A stretch of DNA of 64,000 nt from Parapristionchus giblindavisi (lineage: Eukaryota > Nematoda > Chromadorea > Rhabditida > Diplogasteridae), in contig CALSFV010000010.1 of NCBI GenBank assembly GCA_943737045.1, positions 1,178,001 to 1,242,000 of the forward strand, given 5' to 3'. Below, one piece after another: positions 1-12,135 of this stretch. A model generated the notes under the pieces. The model saw only the letters and a program-made list of their open reading frames with translations, was not told the DNA's origin and did not search any database. The translations under genes were made by a program, and so were the position numbers. How positions within the stretch are numbered: position 1 is the first letter of the stretch; every line of letters starts with the position of its first letter.

Positions 1-31
1 TAACTAGATGCTTAAATGCAATTATCCTGAC

Positions 32-1961
32 CTTCATTATTGAATCTACATCTGTCTTTGCGAATCGAGCTTGTACCAGATTTGATTTTATGTGTACATA
101 ACAACCCATCCTAACAGCATTTTTTGCAAACTCCGCCTGAATGTTTGTGTTTAAAATCGATTTTTTAAAATCTATTTATCTTCATATACCTCCATTAGTT
201 TGTCAAATGATGATTCTTGATCTGTTATAATTGATCTAAGCTTCTTCTTTCCAGCATACTTATCTAGAAACTGAAAAGAATATTTTATAAGGCAAGGTAT
301 TTTAACTTTATTGTACTTGTCCAAATTTCCTCATTACTATTCCATTGTGCTTGGCACTTAGCATGAACGCACATGGTAGCAAGACCGGCTTACCGGACCT
401 TCTGTTACTAAAGAAGACTGTTTAATGTTATTATAACTTAATAACTCTCACGTAAGTGTAGATGAGAACATGGAGAAAATTGTGAGAAACCACCCTTGGC
501 AGATACAAAAAGTTGTATCCATCTGAGCAACTCCTCTATATGTATCACTACATACACCGAATCCTGTAATTATTTTTCTAATTAATATTAATATTGCTTT
601 ATCAAAAACAGACGTTGGAATTCTTCTGGTGGGCAATCCTTGCTCAGAATGTATTCAGTTTTTTTCCTGATTTCGTCCATCTCCTTATGATCAAGAAGAG
701 ATGAATGAAAGTGCTTAATAATGCTACTTTAATAATGTTAAGTCCATTTTCTCGGTATACGACTTTATGGTATACAACCGATTGATTAGTATCTGTATTT
801 GAATCGCCTTGATTAATTACCTGTTGCATGAAGTCAGACATCATGAATAATACCGATTCATTTGAATCATTTATCTGTATTTCCTTGATAAAGTCGCCCT
901 GCATGGCCATCTTGACCAGATAATTGTAGTTCACCTGACGTACCGGTCCGCGGTTTGATCGTACACGGTCGATTATAGAGGCTTGGTGATTGACCTAAAT
1001 ATCGATTTAATTTAGACAAATATATTAATAAGATTACAAACCGCGTGAGCGGGCACTCCTGGAACCATTGACATAACCATTCGCGGGGTTTTTCCTTCTC
1101 TCAGCATTTTTCGAATAGAAGTCTTTTGTTCATTAGTAATTGTCTATAAGAGCAAAGGTTTAATAAATAATCAATAATGCAAATTAACAACAACTCTAAC
1201 CCGTGCAGATGAGGTTGTTTGTTCCACATTTGAGGCTCCTTTATGTATATAACTTATGAGAGCAATACCAGTAGGGACCTCAGCAAATATTATCTTCGTC
1301 ACCTGAACTCTCCATTATTGGTTCCTTTTATTGCTCAATTACTATACAATTTTAGTGAGATTTGTATGGATTGGGTGTTGATAGATTGTAGATCGACAAA
1401 TATGATCCCCATTTCCAAAAACAACACATCCATTGTCGTTCAACGAACAAGCAGTTGTCAACGTTCTACATCGACCTTAAAGGGTAAGGACAGATGATAC
1501 AAAGTACCCAAAGTTCAACTGACTGCTCCGTGAAGTCCATGGCGATAGCTTGTCACGTGCAATATCCTGTTTAGCTCCTAAAGATCCAGCATCTACATAG
1601 TAGCTGAATGTGATAGGGGTGCTACTATTCAATACTTCATAAGGTACTGATCGATTTACTGCATCCGGATCAATCCTGCAATATCAATCAATAAATGGAT
1701 ATGTAAATAAAAATATAAAAATACTCACTGTGTGAGAAGTGATTCCAATAGACGAGGAGTTTTCCTATTAGATACAAACATTATCGAACCATATCGATCT
1801 TCCTGTAGGTTGCCAGAAATAAAAGGAAAAAACAAAAAGAGACTCACATGGAATTCATCCATATTATACGTATCATCATCATCAGCTTCATTCAATCCTC
1901 CTTCACCTTCCATATATTCATCCTCGTTGCTCGAGGATGAATCCTCAGCCATACTCGGCAC
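32..1961 (-). CDS. MULE (Mutator-like) transposase, 11 exons in window, runs off left edge
   Basis: Exons on the minus strand, with consistent phase: 1848-1961, 1729-1802, 1348-1675, 1201-1302, 1042-1143, 728-994, 614-683, 452-563, 338-407, 190-270, 32-136 (about 475 codons). The acidic N-terminus begins MPSMAEDSSSSNEDEYMEGE. It is followed by a Cys/His module (CRTLTTAC...YQHPIH) resembling the FLYWCH-type fingers common in such transposases. The DDE core is seen as QMDTTFCICQGWFLT (first Asp), GKPVLLPCAFMLSAKHNG, ITDQESSFDKLM (second Asp) and MGCYVHIKSNL (the C-x2-H signature before the final acidic residue, which lies outside the window). These match the MULE order D-TF, P..LL..K, TD.E, C.FH. 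One in-frame TAA interrupts exon 3 between VSSVLTL and GRCRTL, with the frame open on both sides. The gene is therefore a recent pseudogene or contains a sequence error. It would cut and paste Mutator-type elements. The family call rests on motifs I recognise; no search was run. Confidence 0.72.
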
Positions 1962-2564
1962 TATAAGTATTATAGATTCGGTTTAACAAAGAATAGGCTG
2001 AAATATGTTGGACATATGGCATATTTAAAATTATGTAAGTTAATTAAATTGAAAATTAAAAATATTTAAAAAATAAATTAAAATAATATTCAAACTTTCA
2101 AATATTTCTGTGTTTTGTTAATTGTGTGTCGGTGTTAGTGTATAGTGCAAGTGTCAAGTGTCAGTGTCAGTGTAAGTGTTCATTCGTGTTTGCCGTTCAG
2201 ATCGCAGTGGGGTCCCCTTCTTTAACCTTTTCAAACCTTTTTTGTTTCTCACGGAGCAATTGTAACGGAGGAATTTACATTTAGGTAACATTTATCACAG
2301 AATAATTTATTCAAAAGAAACATAATACCAGGATAAGATCCTCCAAAGGTGATCCATTTGGGATTTTCATACTTGTATTTATGATTCATACAATTGATGA
2401 AGTATGCGAGATCAGCCAAAGCTTGTTCTGTTGTGAGAAGACGAAGAGATTCCGTCTTCATATCACTAAAAATTTCATCTTTAAAGGTGTTGTCCCTCGA
2501 AAAATCAAGCGCGTACAGGGAAACGCGCATTTTTTGAGAAATGAGGAAATTTGGAAATAGGGTT

Positions 2565-2640
2565 CAAACTCGCGACAAAGGGGTAACGACTCCGAACTAT
2601 GGGATAGATCAGTGTCCGCGATAACTTCTCGCATATCACT
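2565..2640 (-). repeat. tRNA-derived SINE-like fragment
   Basis: On the minus strand the sequence carries a B-box-like CGCGAGTTTGAACCC after a segment with an imperfect A-box (CCATAGTTCGGAGTCG). It ends in the same TATTTCCAAATTTC-type tail as the element at 3118-3200. It does not fold as a complete tRNA and lies in an S28 intron. Confidence 0.35.
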
Positions 2641-3117
2641 TTGCATTCACACAAGAGAGTGCGATAGATTTATATGAACATTCACGGACAGAATTCTTCA
2701 GAAATCTCGTTTAAGATAAAGATAAATAGCTATGAAGTGAAGAAGAATTTTAATAATGAATATTCGTTCATACAATAGTATAAGATTCAAATTGTACATT
2801 GATGATTCTTTGAGAAGCTGATATTTTTTTTAATTTAAAAATATTAATGTTTGTATTCTTACTTGATAGGTCGACTGTCTCCGAAAAATCGATGTTCAAC
2901 ATCGAATACAGTAGCTCCGAACATCTTTGCGTACTGCATTATTTGAACCGAGTCATCTCCCGACCAGACGGCACTCTCTCTCTGAATATGTATTCCATGT
3001 CGCATCGTTCATTATCGCCTTTAAAGATGGAGGCCCTCGAATGTCTATGCAAATGTATAACATATTTATTATGCAAGAGACAACTTATATGCAAGAAATT
3101 AGCACAACCATTCATCA

Positions 3118-3200
3118 ATCCCATAGCGCAGTGGTAACAGTGCTCACTAGTAAGCGTAACGTCGCGGGTTCGAAACCTAATGCTGAACTTTCCTATTTTC
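3118..3200 (+). repeat. tRNA-derived SINE-like element
   Basis: The A-box-like TAGCGCAGTGGTAAC is followed about 35 bp later by a B-box GGGTTCGAAACC, the spacing of an RNA polymerase III promoter. The acceptor stem does not pair, so this is not a functional tRNA gene. It lies in an intron of the S28 fragment. Confidence 0.5.
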
Positions 3201-3867
3201 AAAATTTCGCGCCTTTGCCTGTACATCAAGCATGGATTCATTCATGATTCTAGCGATCAATAAGCTAAATTAGCATAAACTAATTTATGTGAGGTAAGCA
3301 GAATATATTTTGCTATCTTTCTGTCTTCACAGTTTGTTCACGAAAATATTGCCCGGACACCACCTTTAAAATCACGAAGATAATATAAATTAATTTATTT
3401 TTTGACCAGAGTTCGAGCTGCCAATACTGAAATAAATCGAAAATTTTTTTAAAATTATTTTTGCTATCTCCAGTTCTTCTCACAAACCTTCCCTCTCCAC
3501 CAATCATAAGGAAGATTAGATCTTGGTCGCTGCTCTTCCATTTATCAGCATGAATAGGATTGCAGTACACTCTCTGATCCCAGCGAGCGGTATCCAATGG
3601 GTTGAAATGGTCCTGCATATATATTCACATATACCATATTTGATATCGTGCATTATGTCATATTATGATATTCAGATTCTCATAATCATTACAAAAGTAC
3701 TTATTTTGGGAGATACTTTGCTTAAAATTTCAAATTAGGGTCTTTAAATATTTTTACAGCAAAAAAAGTAACCATTTTCTGTGAGAAAATCATTAAAGTT
3801 TGTCCCGGATAATTGGTCTTCTGATCGAGTCTTTCCTGTCTGCTGAAGCCTCCATTAACGAATCCAC

Positions 3868-4385
3868 CTGACGGAAAGATCAAAGATCAAATTTTGATCG
3901 AAATTAAATAACTCTAACTTTAACTCCAACCCCAAGTTATAGCATACTGTATTTTAAACACCGTATATTATTTATTTAATGGTGATTCAGCTTATTGATT
4001 GCTTGAATCATAAATGAATCATGCTTGTTCAGGAGAAGGCACTATTTTAGAAAATTGATTAGTCAATAGGCTTGAAATCCACTACCTAGCTCTTACTGAT
4101 CAGAACCTTTTACCAGTACATTAATGAAAGAGAACGGGAACTTCTTGCTTATTATATGTCCCTCGTACATATAGGTTCACTGTCTAGAACGAATGGCCGA
4201 AAAGGTGAACCTTACATTAAAAATAACAAACATTTATACTAACAAACTTTAGTACTTTTATATACTCCTTTTACATAACTCTAGCTTCATTGATATAACG
4301 AATCGTTAGAGCTCTTTTAACAAAGTGAATGAAACCTACTTTACTATGATCACAAATATTTGTCTTAATATTAGGGACTCTTCTT
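3868..4385. other. Non-coding stretch upstream of the S28 fragment
   Basis: AT-rich sequence without a recognisable gene. It contains the motif GATCAAAGATCAAA just upstream of the S28 exon acceptor. A signal-peptide exon for the S28 gene might be expected here, but I could not identify one. Confidence 0.4.
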
Positions 4386-4505
4386 AAAGCGACACCTCAA
4401 GCTATTTTGAAACTCTCCGCTCTGGCCACACTCTCTCGCTTTCCTTGTCTACGAGAGAGCATTGCAAATGCGGAGAGTACCATGCTTGGGGTGTGCCTTA
4501 AAAGA
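4386..4505. repeat. Imperfect 120-bp hairpin
   Basis: The left arm has GCGACACCTCAAGC, ACTCTCCGC and CTCTCTCG. The right arm has CGAGAGAG, GCGGAGAGT and GCTTGGGGTGTGCC in mirrored order, giving a long imperfect stem with bulges and a short loop near 4445. It could be a tiny foldback element or a transcribed hairpin. Confidence 0.5.
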
Positions 4506-5025
4506 TCTCACCAGATGGACGTCCATTCAACATCAACGGCCATTTGGATGCAGCCACTGCGACCAATGCAGCAACTATTACAGATACAGAGATATGCCTA
4601 GACATCTCCCACTCTATACTTACGATCAAAAGGAAGAGTGAAAGACACCGGTGGAGTGTTATCTATGACTCCAAATACATTCTTTTATCATCTCTTTCTG
4701 ATCCCTCTTTTCTTACGCAGTATGTCCTTATCAGATAAATACATAGCGTCCAAAAAGTACCGTCGCACGGATAAAACCATGTATAGTTTGGGCCCAAATG
4801 TCTCCAAGTTAGCAAAGATCAAAGATCAAGCTTATGATATGATAGTATTATTGATGCTATCGCGATATATCACCAAGCTAGAACCCCGACGAGTATAATG
4901 AATTAGACGAAGAAGTAGAACACGACAATTTGTGTTCTCTTGAATTTAAAGGCCAGAACGACGGAATCCACAGAATATGTCAAGAATACAATGACTATAT
5001 GGCTTTCAAACAAAAATGACTCATG
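4490..5025 (+). pseudogene. Degraded gene fragment with a C2H2-like motif
   Basis: One frame near 4540-4600 reads PFGCSHCDQCSNYYRYRDMP followed by RHLPLY, reminiscent of a C2H2 finger. A neighbouring frame (4638-4898) reads KYIASKKYRRTDKTMYSLGP. A third continues through DELDEEVEHDNLCSLEF to about 5020. The frames change between segments and no splice model was found. I read it as a decayed gene or transposon remnant; its family is unknown. Confidence 0.3.
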
Positions 5026-5144
5026 ACAGAATGAAGAGAGATAAATCTTCCCGTGTTATCGCCAAACCTTCCCTCACGTATACTGTCCGTCGTCGGAAAT
5101 ACATGCAATGTTTTTTTAGTTCTTGAAAATATATAGAAAATTGC

Positions 5145-5216
5145 AAACGGGAATCGAACCAGCGTGGCACGATTACAAACGCTGGCATGTAACCACTTAG
5201 CTATACACGCTACTCT
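5145..5216 (-). repeat. tRNA-derived SINE fragment
   Basis: On the minus strand, AGCGTGTATAGCTAAGTGG (A-box region) is followed by GGTTCGATTCCCGTTTGC (B-box). The 3' part CCCGTTTGC.ATTTTCTATAT matches the copy at 58789-58855 on the plus strand, which defines a dispersed family. Confidence 0.55.
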
Positions 5217-5334
5217 CTGAACCTTTCAATTCGAATAGAGAACATAAGGTCACTTCTTATCTCCCACGTTCTTCATGTCAATAGCGCACCCCAAATCTCC
5301 TGGTCCCCCTTCTTTAATTGAGATATTTGTAGGC

Positions 5335-5582
5335 AAGGTCATTATCAACAGATTGCAAAAATTTTTTACGCGGTTGCTCAAAAAACGAAGAGAGTTACAT
5401 TCATTTGAACTTGACAGTAAAAAAAATTGCATAGATATGCAAATTTCGAAAAACAAAATTTAAGAATATTGTTTTCGCACTCAGTTAGACCTGTCTAACA
5501 ACTATCAATAAAAAAGTAGGCAATCAATTTTTTCCTGTCGAAAAAGGTTCTAATTTTCATACACTTTTACAGGAGATCCGTG
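5335..5582. repeat. Solo terminal arm of the long-TIR element family
   Basis: This stretch aligns by eye with the right arm of the 53556-55567 element. Shared blocks are GGTTGCTCAAAAA, AAATTGCATA, CGAAAAACAAAATTT, TTCGCACTCAGTTAG, ATCAATAAAAAA, and the terminus TACACTTTTACAGGAGATCC ending at GTG. It is diverged (about 80-85% judged visually), so it is an older copy reduced to one end. Confidence 0.7.
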
Positions 5583-6289
5583 TTAAAACAATTACATTCA
5601 ATTTTGACTGTAAACACTTGTAAGATTCATTGTATCAACAAAAGATATAAGAGGGGTTAGAATAAGAAAGTGGCGTAGAATGAAAAGAACCAGGTTTTCT
5701 GCCAAATCTTACAACGTCAGATTTGGCATGCCAATAAAGAAGTGTGTAATGTTGTCATGTGCATGAAATTGTACATTTGCCAATATTGATACTTTATTTA
5801 TTGTCTTATAGTGAGATACAACAAATTGACAAAAAAGCAATGTTCAATGTTGGCAGAGTTCTCGCTGCCAAAAATGCATTGTGAATAATTGGCAAGAGGG
5901 TGAGGTAGGGGGTGTTGTCAAAAATGACGGTAGCCATTTTGTCAGGGACCATGAAGACAAATTTGACGAAGTAAATGTTGGCATTGCCAATACTGATGCA
6001 TTCGTTTTTGGCGCATCATACGTTGTCAAAAATGAAGGCAGCACAATTGGCGGAAATCCTTAAATTCATTTCTGCCAATTTTGATAAGGTCAGATTTGGC
6101 AAGTTACATTTCCGGATTGAATGCCAAAGTTGCAATGTTCAAATTTGGCAATAGATGTAAAATTTCGAAATGCCATTTTTGACTCTTTCATTATTGGCAG
6201 AAAGGCTTAACTCAGAATTCGCCAAATATGACATCGTCAAAAATGGCAGAAATTTCGCGCAGTCGATAACATAAATGGGACAAATCTGA

Positions 6290-6785
6290 CGACGTCAGAT
6301 TTGGCGAATTTGAAAAGTGTCAATAATGACGACGTCAAATTTGGCGAATTTGAAAAGTGCCAATAATGACGACGTCAAATTTGGCAAATTTGAAAAGTGT
6401 CAATAATGACGAAGTCAAATTTGGCGAATTTGAAAAGTGCCAATAATGACGACGTCAAATTTGGCGAATTTGAAAAGTGTCAATAATGACGAAGTCAAAT
6501 TTGGCGAATTTGAAAATTGCCAAAAATGACAACGTCAAATTTGGCGAAGTCGTGGATTTGCCAAAAATGACCACGTCTAATTTGGCGAAGTTGAAAATTG
6601 CCAAAAATGACGAAGTCAAAGTTGGCGAAGTCGTGGATTTGCCAAAAATGACGACGTCAAAGTTGGCGAAGTTGAAAATTGCCAAAAATGACGGTCAAAG
6701 TTGGCGAAGTTGAAAATTGCCAAAAATGACAAGGTCAAATTTGGCGAAGTCGTGGATTTGCCAAAAATGACGACGTCGAATTTGG
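6290..6785. repeat. ~40-bp tandem array in left arm
   Basis: Repeats of about 40 bp are built on GACGACGTCAAATTTGGCGA + ATTTGAAAAGTGCCAATAAT, with later variants (CCAAAAATGACGACGTC). ORFs across it are low-complexity shadows. Each unit contains the palindrome GACGTC. Confidence 0.85.
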
Positions 6786-7688
6786 GACAAATGTCGAAAG
6801 GGACATGAGCGCCTCTTAGGTTCTAGACATGACCGGTCGGAATGGGTAGAAAACAAGTGGAATAATTGAACAATAACAACAAATGAAAAACACAACAATG
6901 AGAATAACAACGTTTGGATGTATGTCGAATGTCGAATCACCACTGTCGAATTACGTGCATGCGGCACTTCCCGAAGCCAACAGTAGTAGTGTTGTTGTCG
7001 CTTCTGTGAAAGAAAACATTTTAAAATAAATCTAAAACTATAGATTTTCTGGCCCTGAATTTAGCACACCCAGTAGGAGTACTTGACAGACCACACACCA
7101 ATGTTTGGTGAAAGGGGGCGAACGTGATTTTCAAGGAACTATAAAATATCAGAGTATAAAATCAAAGTTCAGCAAAGAGCTTTTTTATACCCTCTAACAT
7201 GATAATTTAATTGGTCGCAATCATTTAATTTTTGAGTAAATGTTGGCCGAATCGTTTTCATTTTTGAGTGAGTTTTGGCCAAATCGGGTAGGTCGGGTGT
7301 CAAAACCGCATGAGTCTTATCACTAGCGATAAAACCGCCCGTGTATGATTGAAAGATCAAAGATCTAGATAGTACTAACCAATTGTCGGCAGGAGTATCC
7401 AAACGTTGTGGACATCGTCGACTTCTCATCGATATGAAGTGATGGCGGATATCTGCATCAATGCATATTATTACTACTTTTTTTGTAATCTTCTATACAC
7501 CTTCTATTGTATCCCACTGTTTATCACATAAGAGAAAACGTCATTACAATTAAATTATATATGATTTACCTGAATCGCGAGGCCTTTGTGATGAGATCAC
7601 AGAAGCCATTGGGAAGGTTGATGAATTGACGAGGTCTGCAAAGAGTATTGCTAGATTTTTATCGATCAATAAATCGATATTCTAGCAT

Positions 7689-7799
7689 TACTTAGGTGGT
7701 GTTACATTTTCAAAACGTGCGCACGCCGTAACCCCCTCCGCCGCGTCTTCGTCGATACGGCGTGCGCATGTTTTGAAAAATGTAACACCGCCTTACAGA
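7689..7799. repeat. Short TIR hairpin (MITE-like), left-arm copy
   Basis: GGTGTTACATTTTCAAAACG / GTGCGCACGCCGTA is mirrored by TACGGCGTGCGCATG / TTTTGAAAAATGTAACACC around a GC-rich loop. The same ~110-bp hairpin is at 10538-10648 in the right arm. Confidence 0.6.
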
Positions 7800-9162
7800 G
7801 TAATCATACTAAATGACATTACGGGTTGTTTCGGGAAGCAAAACAACAATCCAGCGGGAGAATAGGACAGTATAGAGACAAAGAAATGCTCAATGGGGAA
7901 TAATACAAAATACAAATAATAATAATAATAATAATAATAGAATAATGTATAAATAGCTAATAACCTGGACAAGTTCTTCAAGGGTCGTACGCTTGCTCGG
8001 CTAGAGCTTCATATTGATCATGAAGAGCGACATCGGCGATTTGATCTACAAGTACAAGTGTTCAAACAGTTTAAATACCCTACCACCAACCCATCGCTTC
8101 GTAAAAAATACGTTTCACTCTCTCATAATCCAATCTAATGGTCTATCTATATACTACTTCGCATTATTATTAAATTGATCAAAGTATGAATGCCTTTCAT
8201 GTCCCAGACTCCTAGTGAACTGATCTTTCATACTAATATTTAATTCACAATACCACTTTACCTTATCATAGTAGTAGGGATAGTATCTCTTGACGGGCAA
8301 TTTCGAATGAATCGATGAATCGGCCAACTCCTATGATAGGGAATATTTATTATTACTACGATTATTGTCATTATTATTATCACACAAAATGTCTCACAGA
8401 CACAACGGATGAGAGAATAGAAGAGTACATGAACCCTATGAAACATGCAAACACTTCGTTCATTTCACATACTCGAATATTTCATATGTAAATTTACACA
8501 AAAACGAATTTAAAAAAATAATAATAAAAAGCCTACATCGTCCACCTCGCTATCCTTTGAGAAAGTATTATCGTCTGAAGTTGTTGACCGAGTAATCGAC
8601 CACCTCGCATGATATTTAGCAATGACGTGTTTCATACTATACTCAAAAACGTCAAACTTTAAGACTAAAACACAGTCGTGACTTACGGTTGTATTTTCGT
8701 AATTTTCTTAATTTCCTTTTAATTATCTCTGTGTTCTGTATAATACCCCTCGATTTTCATTTTATTTTAGTTACTTCCCCGCTTCTGGAATCGAACTTTA
8801 TGAAAATGGAACAAATGATCTTCGTATCCGGCGGAATCTAACAAGGCAGCAGTCTGACGGTAACTATAACCTCTTTCCGTATATCAATCCGCGTTTTCGA
8901 TTTGGGCTCAAAACACTCCAAAATATACGTGAATATATGTACGTAGGCGCAATATAACGCTAGTTTACATGACGGCGTTCTCCCATTTTGCTAATATCAT
9001 TGATCGAACAAGAGAGAAATTTGTCTAAAATCATCTATCAATTATGTGGTTTGTAGTCACAAATCGAAGCCCCGTGTACGCCTTCAAGGCGGTCTTCCCT
9101 CGACTTACACTGCTCGAACAGGATAAGGTCGCATTACCGTGAATTCTGCCTCGGGTAAGGTC

Positions 9163-9562
9163 AAAGATCAGTAAGGGTTACGGTAAAAGATTAAAGAATA
9201 GTTATTGTAGAATATTACAGATAAGGGTTACGGTAGAGGATCAAATATCAGGGTTACGGTAGAGGATCAAAGACCAGGGTTAGGTAGAGGATCAAAGATC
9301 AGGGTTACGGTAGAGGATCAAAGATAAGGGTTACGGTAGAAGGTCAAATATCAGGGTTACGGTAGAGGATCAAAGACCAGGGTTAGGTAGAGGATCAAAG
9401 ATCAGGGTTACGGTAGAGGATCAAAGCTAAGGGTTACGGTAGAGGATCAAATATCAGGGTTACGGTAGAGGATCAAAGACCAGGGTTAGGTAGAGGATCA
9501 AAGATCAGGGTTACGGTAGAGGATCAAAGATAAGGGTTACGGTAGAAGGTCAAAGATCACGA
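9163..9562 (+). repeat. ~26-bp tandem array of GGGTTACGGTAGAGGATCAAAG units
   Basis: About 15 units of GGGTTACGGTAGAGGATCAA + AGATAA, with variants GGGTTAGGTAGAGGATC and AGACCA, occupy the spacer of the big foldback. The unit contains TACGGTAG and GATCAAAGATC, the two motifs that recur in introns of the window (see findings). It is not the nematode telomere repeat TTAGGC. Confidence 0.8.
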
Positions 9563-10537
9563 TTACACCATACTGTAAAACGACTACGATTTGTCTCATA
9601 CATGTGCGCCAACATGGGGATGCCCTCCCCCTGTAAAATTAGGGCCTTTCGAAAATTTTGTGGAATGACCCTTGTAAAAATGACGTTTGATGAATTTTAA
9701 AAATAATTTCAGATTTGAGCATTGTCGCGAGGTGGTCGATTACTCGGTCAACAACTTCAGACGATAATACTTTCTCAAAGGATAGCGAGGTGGACGATGT
9801 AGGCTTTTTATTATTATTTTTTTAAATTCGTTTTTGTGTAAATTTACATATGAAATATTCGAGTATGTGAAATGAACGAAGTGTTTGCATGTTTCATAGG
9901 GTTCATGTACTCTTCTATTCTCTCATCCGTTGTGTCTGTGAGACATTTTGTGTGATAATAATAATGACAATAATCGTAGTAATAATAAATATTCCCTATC
10001 ATAGGAATTGGCCGATTCATCGATTCATTCGAAATTGCCCGTCAAGAGATACTATCCCTACTACTATGATAAGGTAAAGTGGTATTGTGAATTAAATATT
10101 AGTATGAAAGATCAGTTCACTAGGAGTCTGGGACATGAAAGGCATTCATACTTTGATCAATTTAATAATAATGCGAAGTAGTATATAGATAGACCATTAG
10201 ATTGGATTATGAGAGAGTGAAACGTATTTTTTACGAAGCGATGGGTTGGTGGTAGGGTATTTAAACTGTTTGAACACTTGTACTTGTAGATCAAATCGCC
10301 GATGTCGCTCTTCATGATCAATATGAAGCTCTAGCCGAGCAAGCGTACGACCCTTGAAGAACTTGTCCAGGTTATTAGCTATTTATACATTATTCTATTA
10401 TTATTATTATTATTATTATTTGTATTTTGTATTATTCCCCATTGAGCATTTCTTTGTCTCTATACTGTCCTATTCTCCCGCTGGATTGTTGTTTTGCTTC
10501 CCGAAACAACCCGTAATGTCATTTAGTATGATTACTC

Positions 10538-10648
10538 TGTAAGGCGGTGTTACATTTTTCAAAACATGCGCACGCCGTATCGACGAAGACGCGGCGGAGG
10601 GGGTTACGGCGTGCGCACGTTTTGAAAATGTAACACCACCTAAGTAAT
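10538..10648. repeat. Short TIR hairpin (MITE-like), right-arm copy
   Basis: Reverse-complement copy of the 7689-7799 hairpin. It was carried along in the arm duplication rather than inserted separately. Confidence 0.6.
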
Positions 10649-11544
10649 GCTAGAATATCGATTTATTGATCGATAAAAATCTAGCAATACTCTTTGCAGA
10701 CCTCGTCAATTCATCAACCTTCCCAATGGCTTCTGTGATCTCATCACAAAGGCCTCGCGATTCAGGTAAATCATATATAATTTAATTGTAATGACGTTTT
10801 CTCTTATGTGATAAACAGTGGGATACAATAGAAGGTGTATAGAAGATTACAAAAAAAGTAGTAATAATATGCATTGATGCAGATATCCGCCATCACTTCA
10901 TATCGATGAGAAGTCGACGATGTCCACAACGTTTGGATACTCCTGCCGACAATTGGTTAGTACTATCTAGATCTTTGATCTTTCAATCATACACGGGCGG
11001 TTTTATCGCTAGTGATAAGACTCATGCGGTTTTGACACCCGACCTACCCGATTTGGCCAAAACTCACTCAAAAATGAAAACGATTCGGCCAACATTTACT
11101 CAAAAATTAAATGATTGCGACCAATTAAATTATCATGTTAGAGGGTATAAAAAAGCTCTTTGCTGAACTTTGATTTTATACTCTGATATTTTATAGTTCC
11201 TTGAAAATCACGTTCGCCCCCTTTCACCAAACATTGGTGTGTGGTCTGTCAAGTACTCCTACTGGGTGTGCTAAATTCAGGGCCAGAAAATCTATAGTTT
11301 TAGATTTATTTTAAAATGTTTTCTTTCACAGAAGCGACAACAACACTACTACTGTTGGCTTCGGGAAGTGCCGCATGCACGTAATTCGACAGTGGTGATT
11401 CGACATTCGACATACATCCAAACGTTGTTATTCTCATTGTTGTGTTTTTCATTTGTTGTTATTGTTCAATTATTCCACTTGTTTTCTACCCATTCCGACC
11501 GGTCATGTCTAGAACCTAAGAGGCGCTCATGTCCCTTTCGACAT

Positions 11545-12135
11545 TTGTCCCAAATTCGACGTCGTCATTTTTGGCAAATCCACGACTTCGCCAAATTTGA
11601 CCTTGTCATTTTTGGCAATTTTCAACTTCGCCAACTTTGACTTCGTCATTTTTGGCAATTTTCAACTTCGCCAACTTTGACGTCGTCATTTTTGGCAAAT
11701 TGACGACTTCGCCAATTTTGACATCGTCATTTTTGGCACTTTTCAACTTCGCCAACTTTGACTTCGTCATTATTGACACTTTTCAAATTCGCCAAATTTG
11801 ACGTCGTCATTATTGGCACTTTTCAAATTCGCCAAATTTGATTTCGTCATTATTGACACTTTTCAAATTTGCCAAATTTGACGTTGTCATTATTGGCAAT
11901 TTTCAACTTCGCCAACTTTGACTTCGTCATTTTTGACAATTTTCAACTTCGCTAACTTTGACGTCGTCATTTTTGGCAAATTGACGACTTCGCCAAATTT
12001 GACGTCGTCATTATTGGCACTTTTCAAATTCGCCAAATTTGATTTCGTGATTATTGACACTTCAAATTTGCCAAATTTGACGTCGTCATTGTTGGCACTT
12101 TTCAAATTCGCCAAATCTGACGTCGTCAAATTTGT
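11545..12135. repeat. ~40-bp tandem array in right arm
   Basis: Counterpart of the 6290-6785 array in inverted orientation, with a different number and order of variant units (for example ATTTCGTCATTATTGACACT). The arrays have diverged by slippage while the flanking arms stayed nearly identical. Confidence 0.8.

Larger units (their letters stand above)
2329..3867 (-). pseudogene. S28 serine carboxypeptidase (PRCP/DPP7-like), 5' half only
   Basis: Four exons join in phase: 3773-3867, 3484-3612, 2863-2981, 2329-2495. The product reads ...FSQKMDHFNPLDTARWDQR..., [49 protein letters not shown] and ITFGGSYPG. These are landmark motifs of lysosomal/secreted S28 prolyl carboxypeptidases. The nucleophile serine lies in GGSYPG, and the family cleaves at proline near the C-terminus. 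The last exon ends at a GT donor just after GGSYPG. The remaining ~300 residues, with the catalytic Asp and His, are not found between 1 and 2328; the MULE transposase gene lies there on the same strand. Either the rest lies beyond the left edge, with the MULE in an intron, or the gene was broken by the insertion. I found no first exon with a signal peptide upstream of 3867. Confidence 0.72.

Noticed and set aside
6290..6785. CRISPR-like appearance of regularly spaced repeats
   Set aside because: The repeats are contiguous ~40-bp tandem units without unique spacers, in a eukaryotic genome. The same holds for 24361-26088 and 40600-40802.
9163..9562. Telomeric repeat inside the chromosome
   Set aside because: GGGTTACGG and GGGTTAGG look telomere-like, but the unit is ~26 bp and nematode telomeres are TTAGGC.
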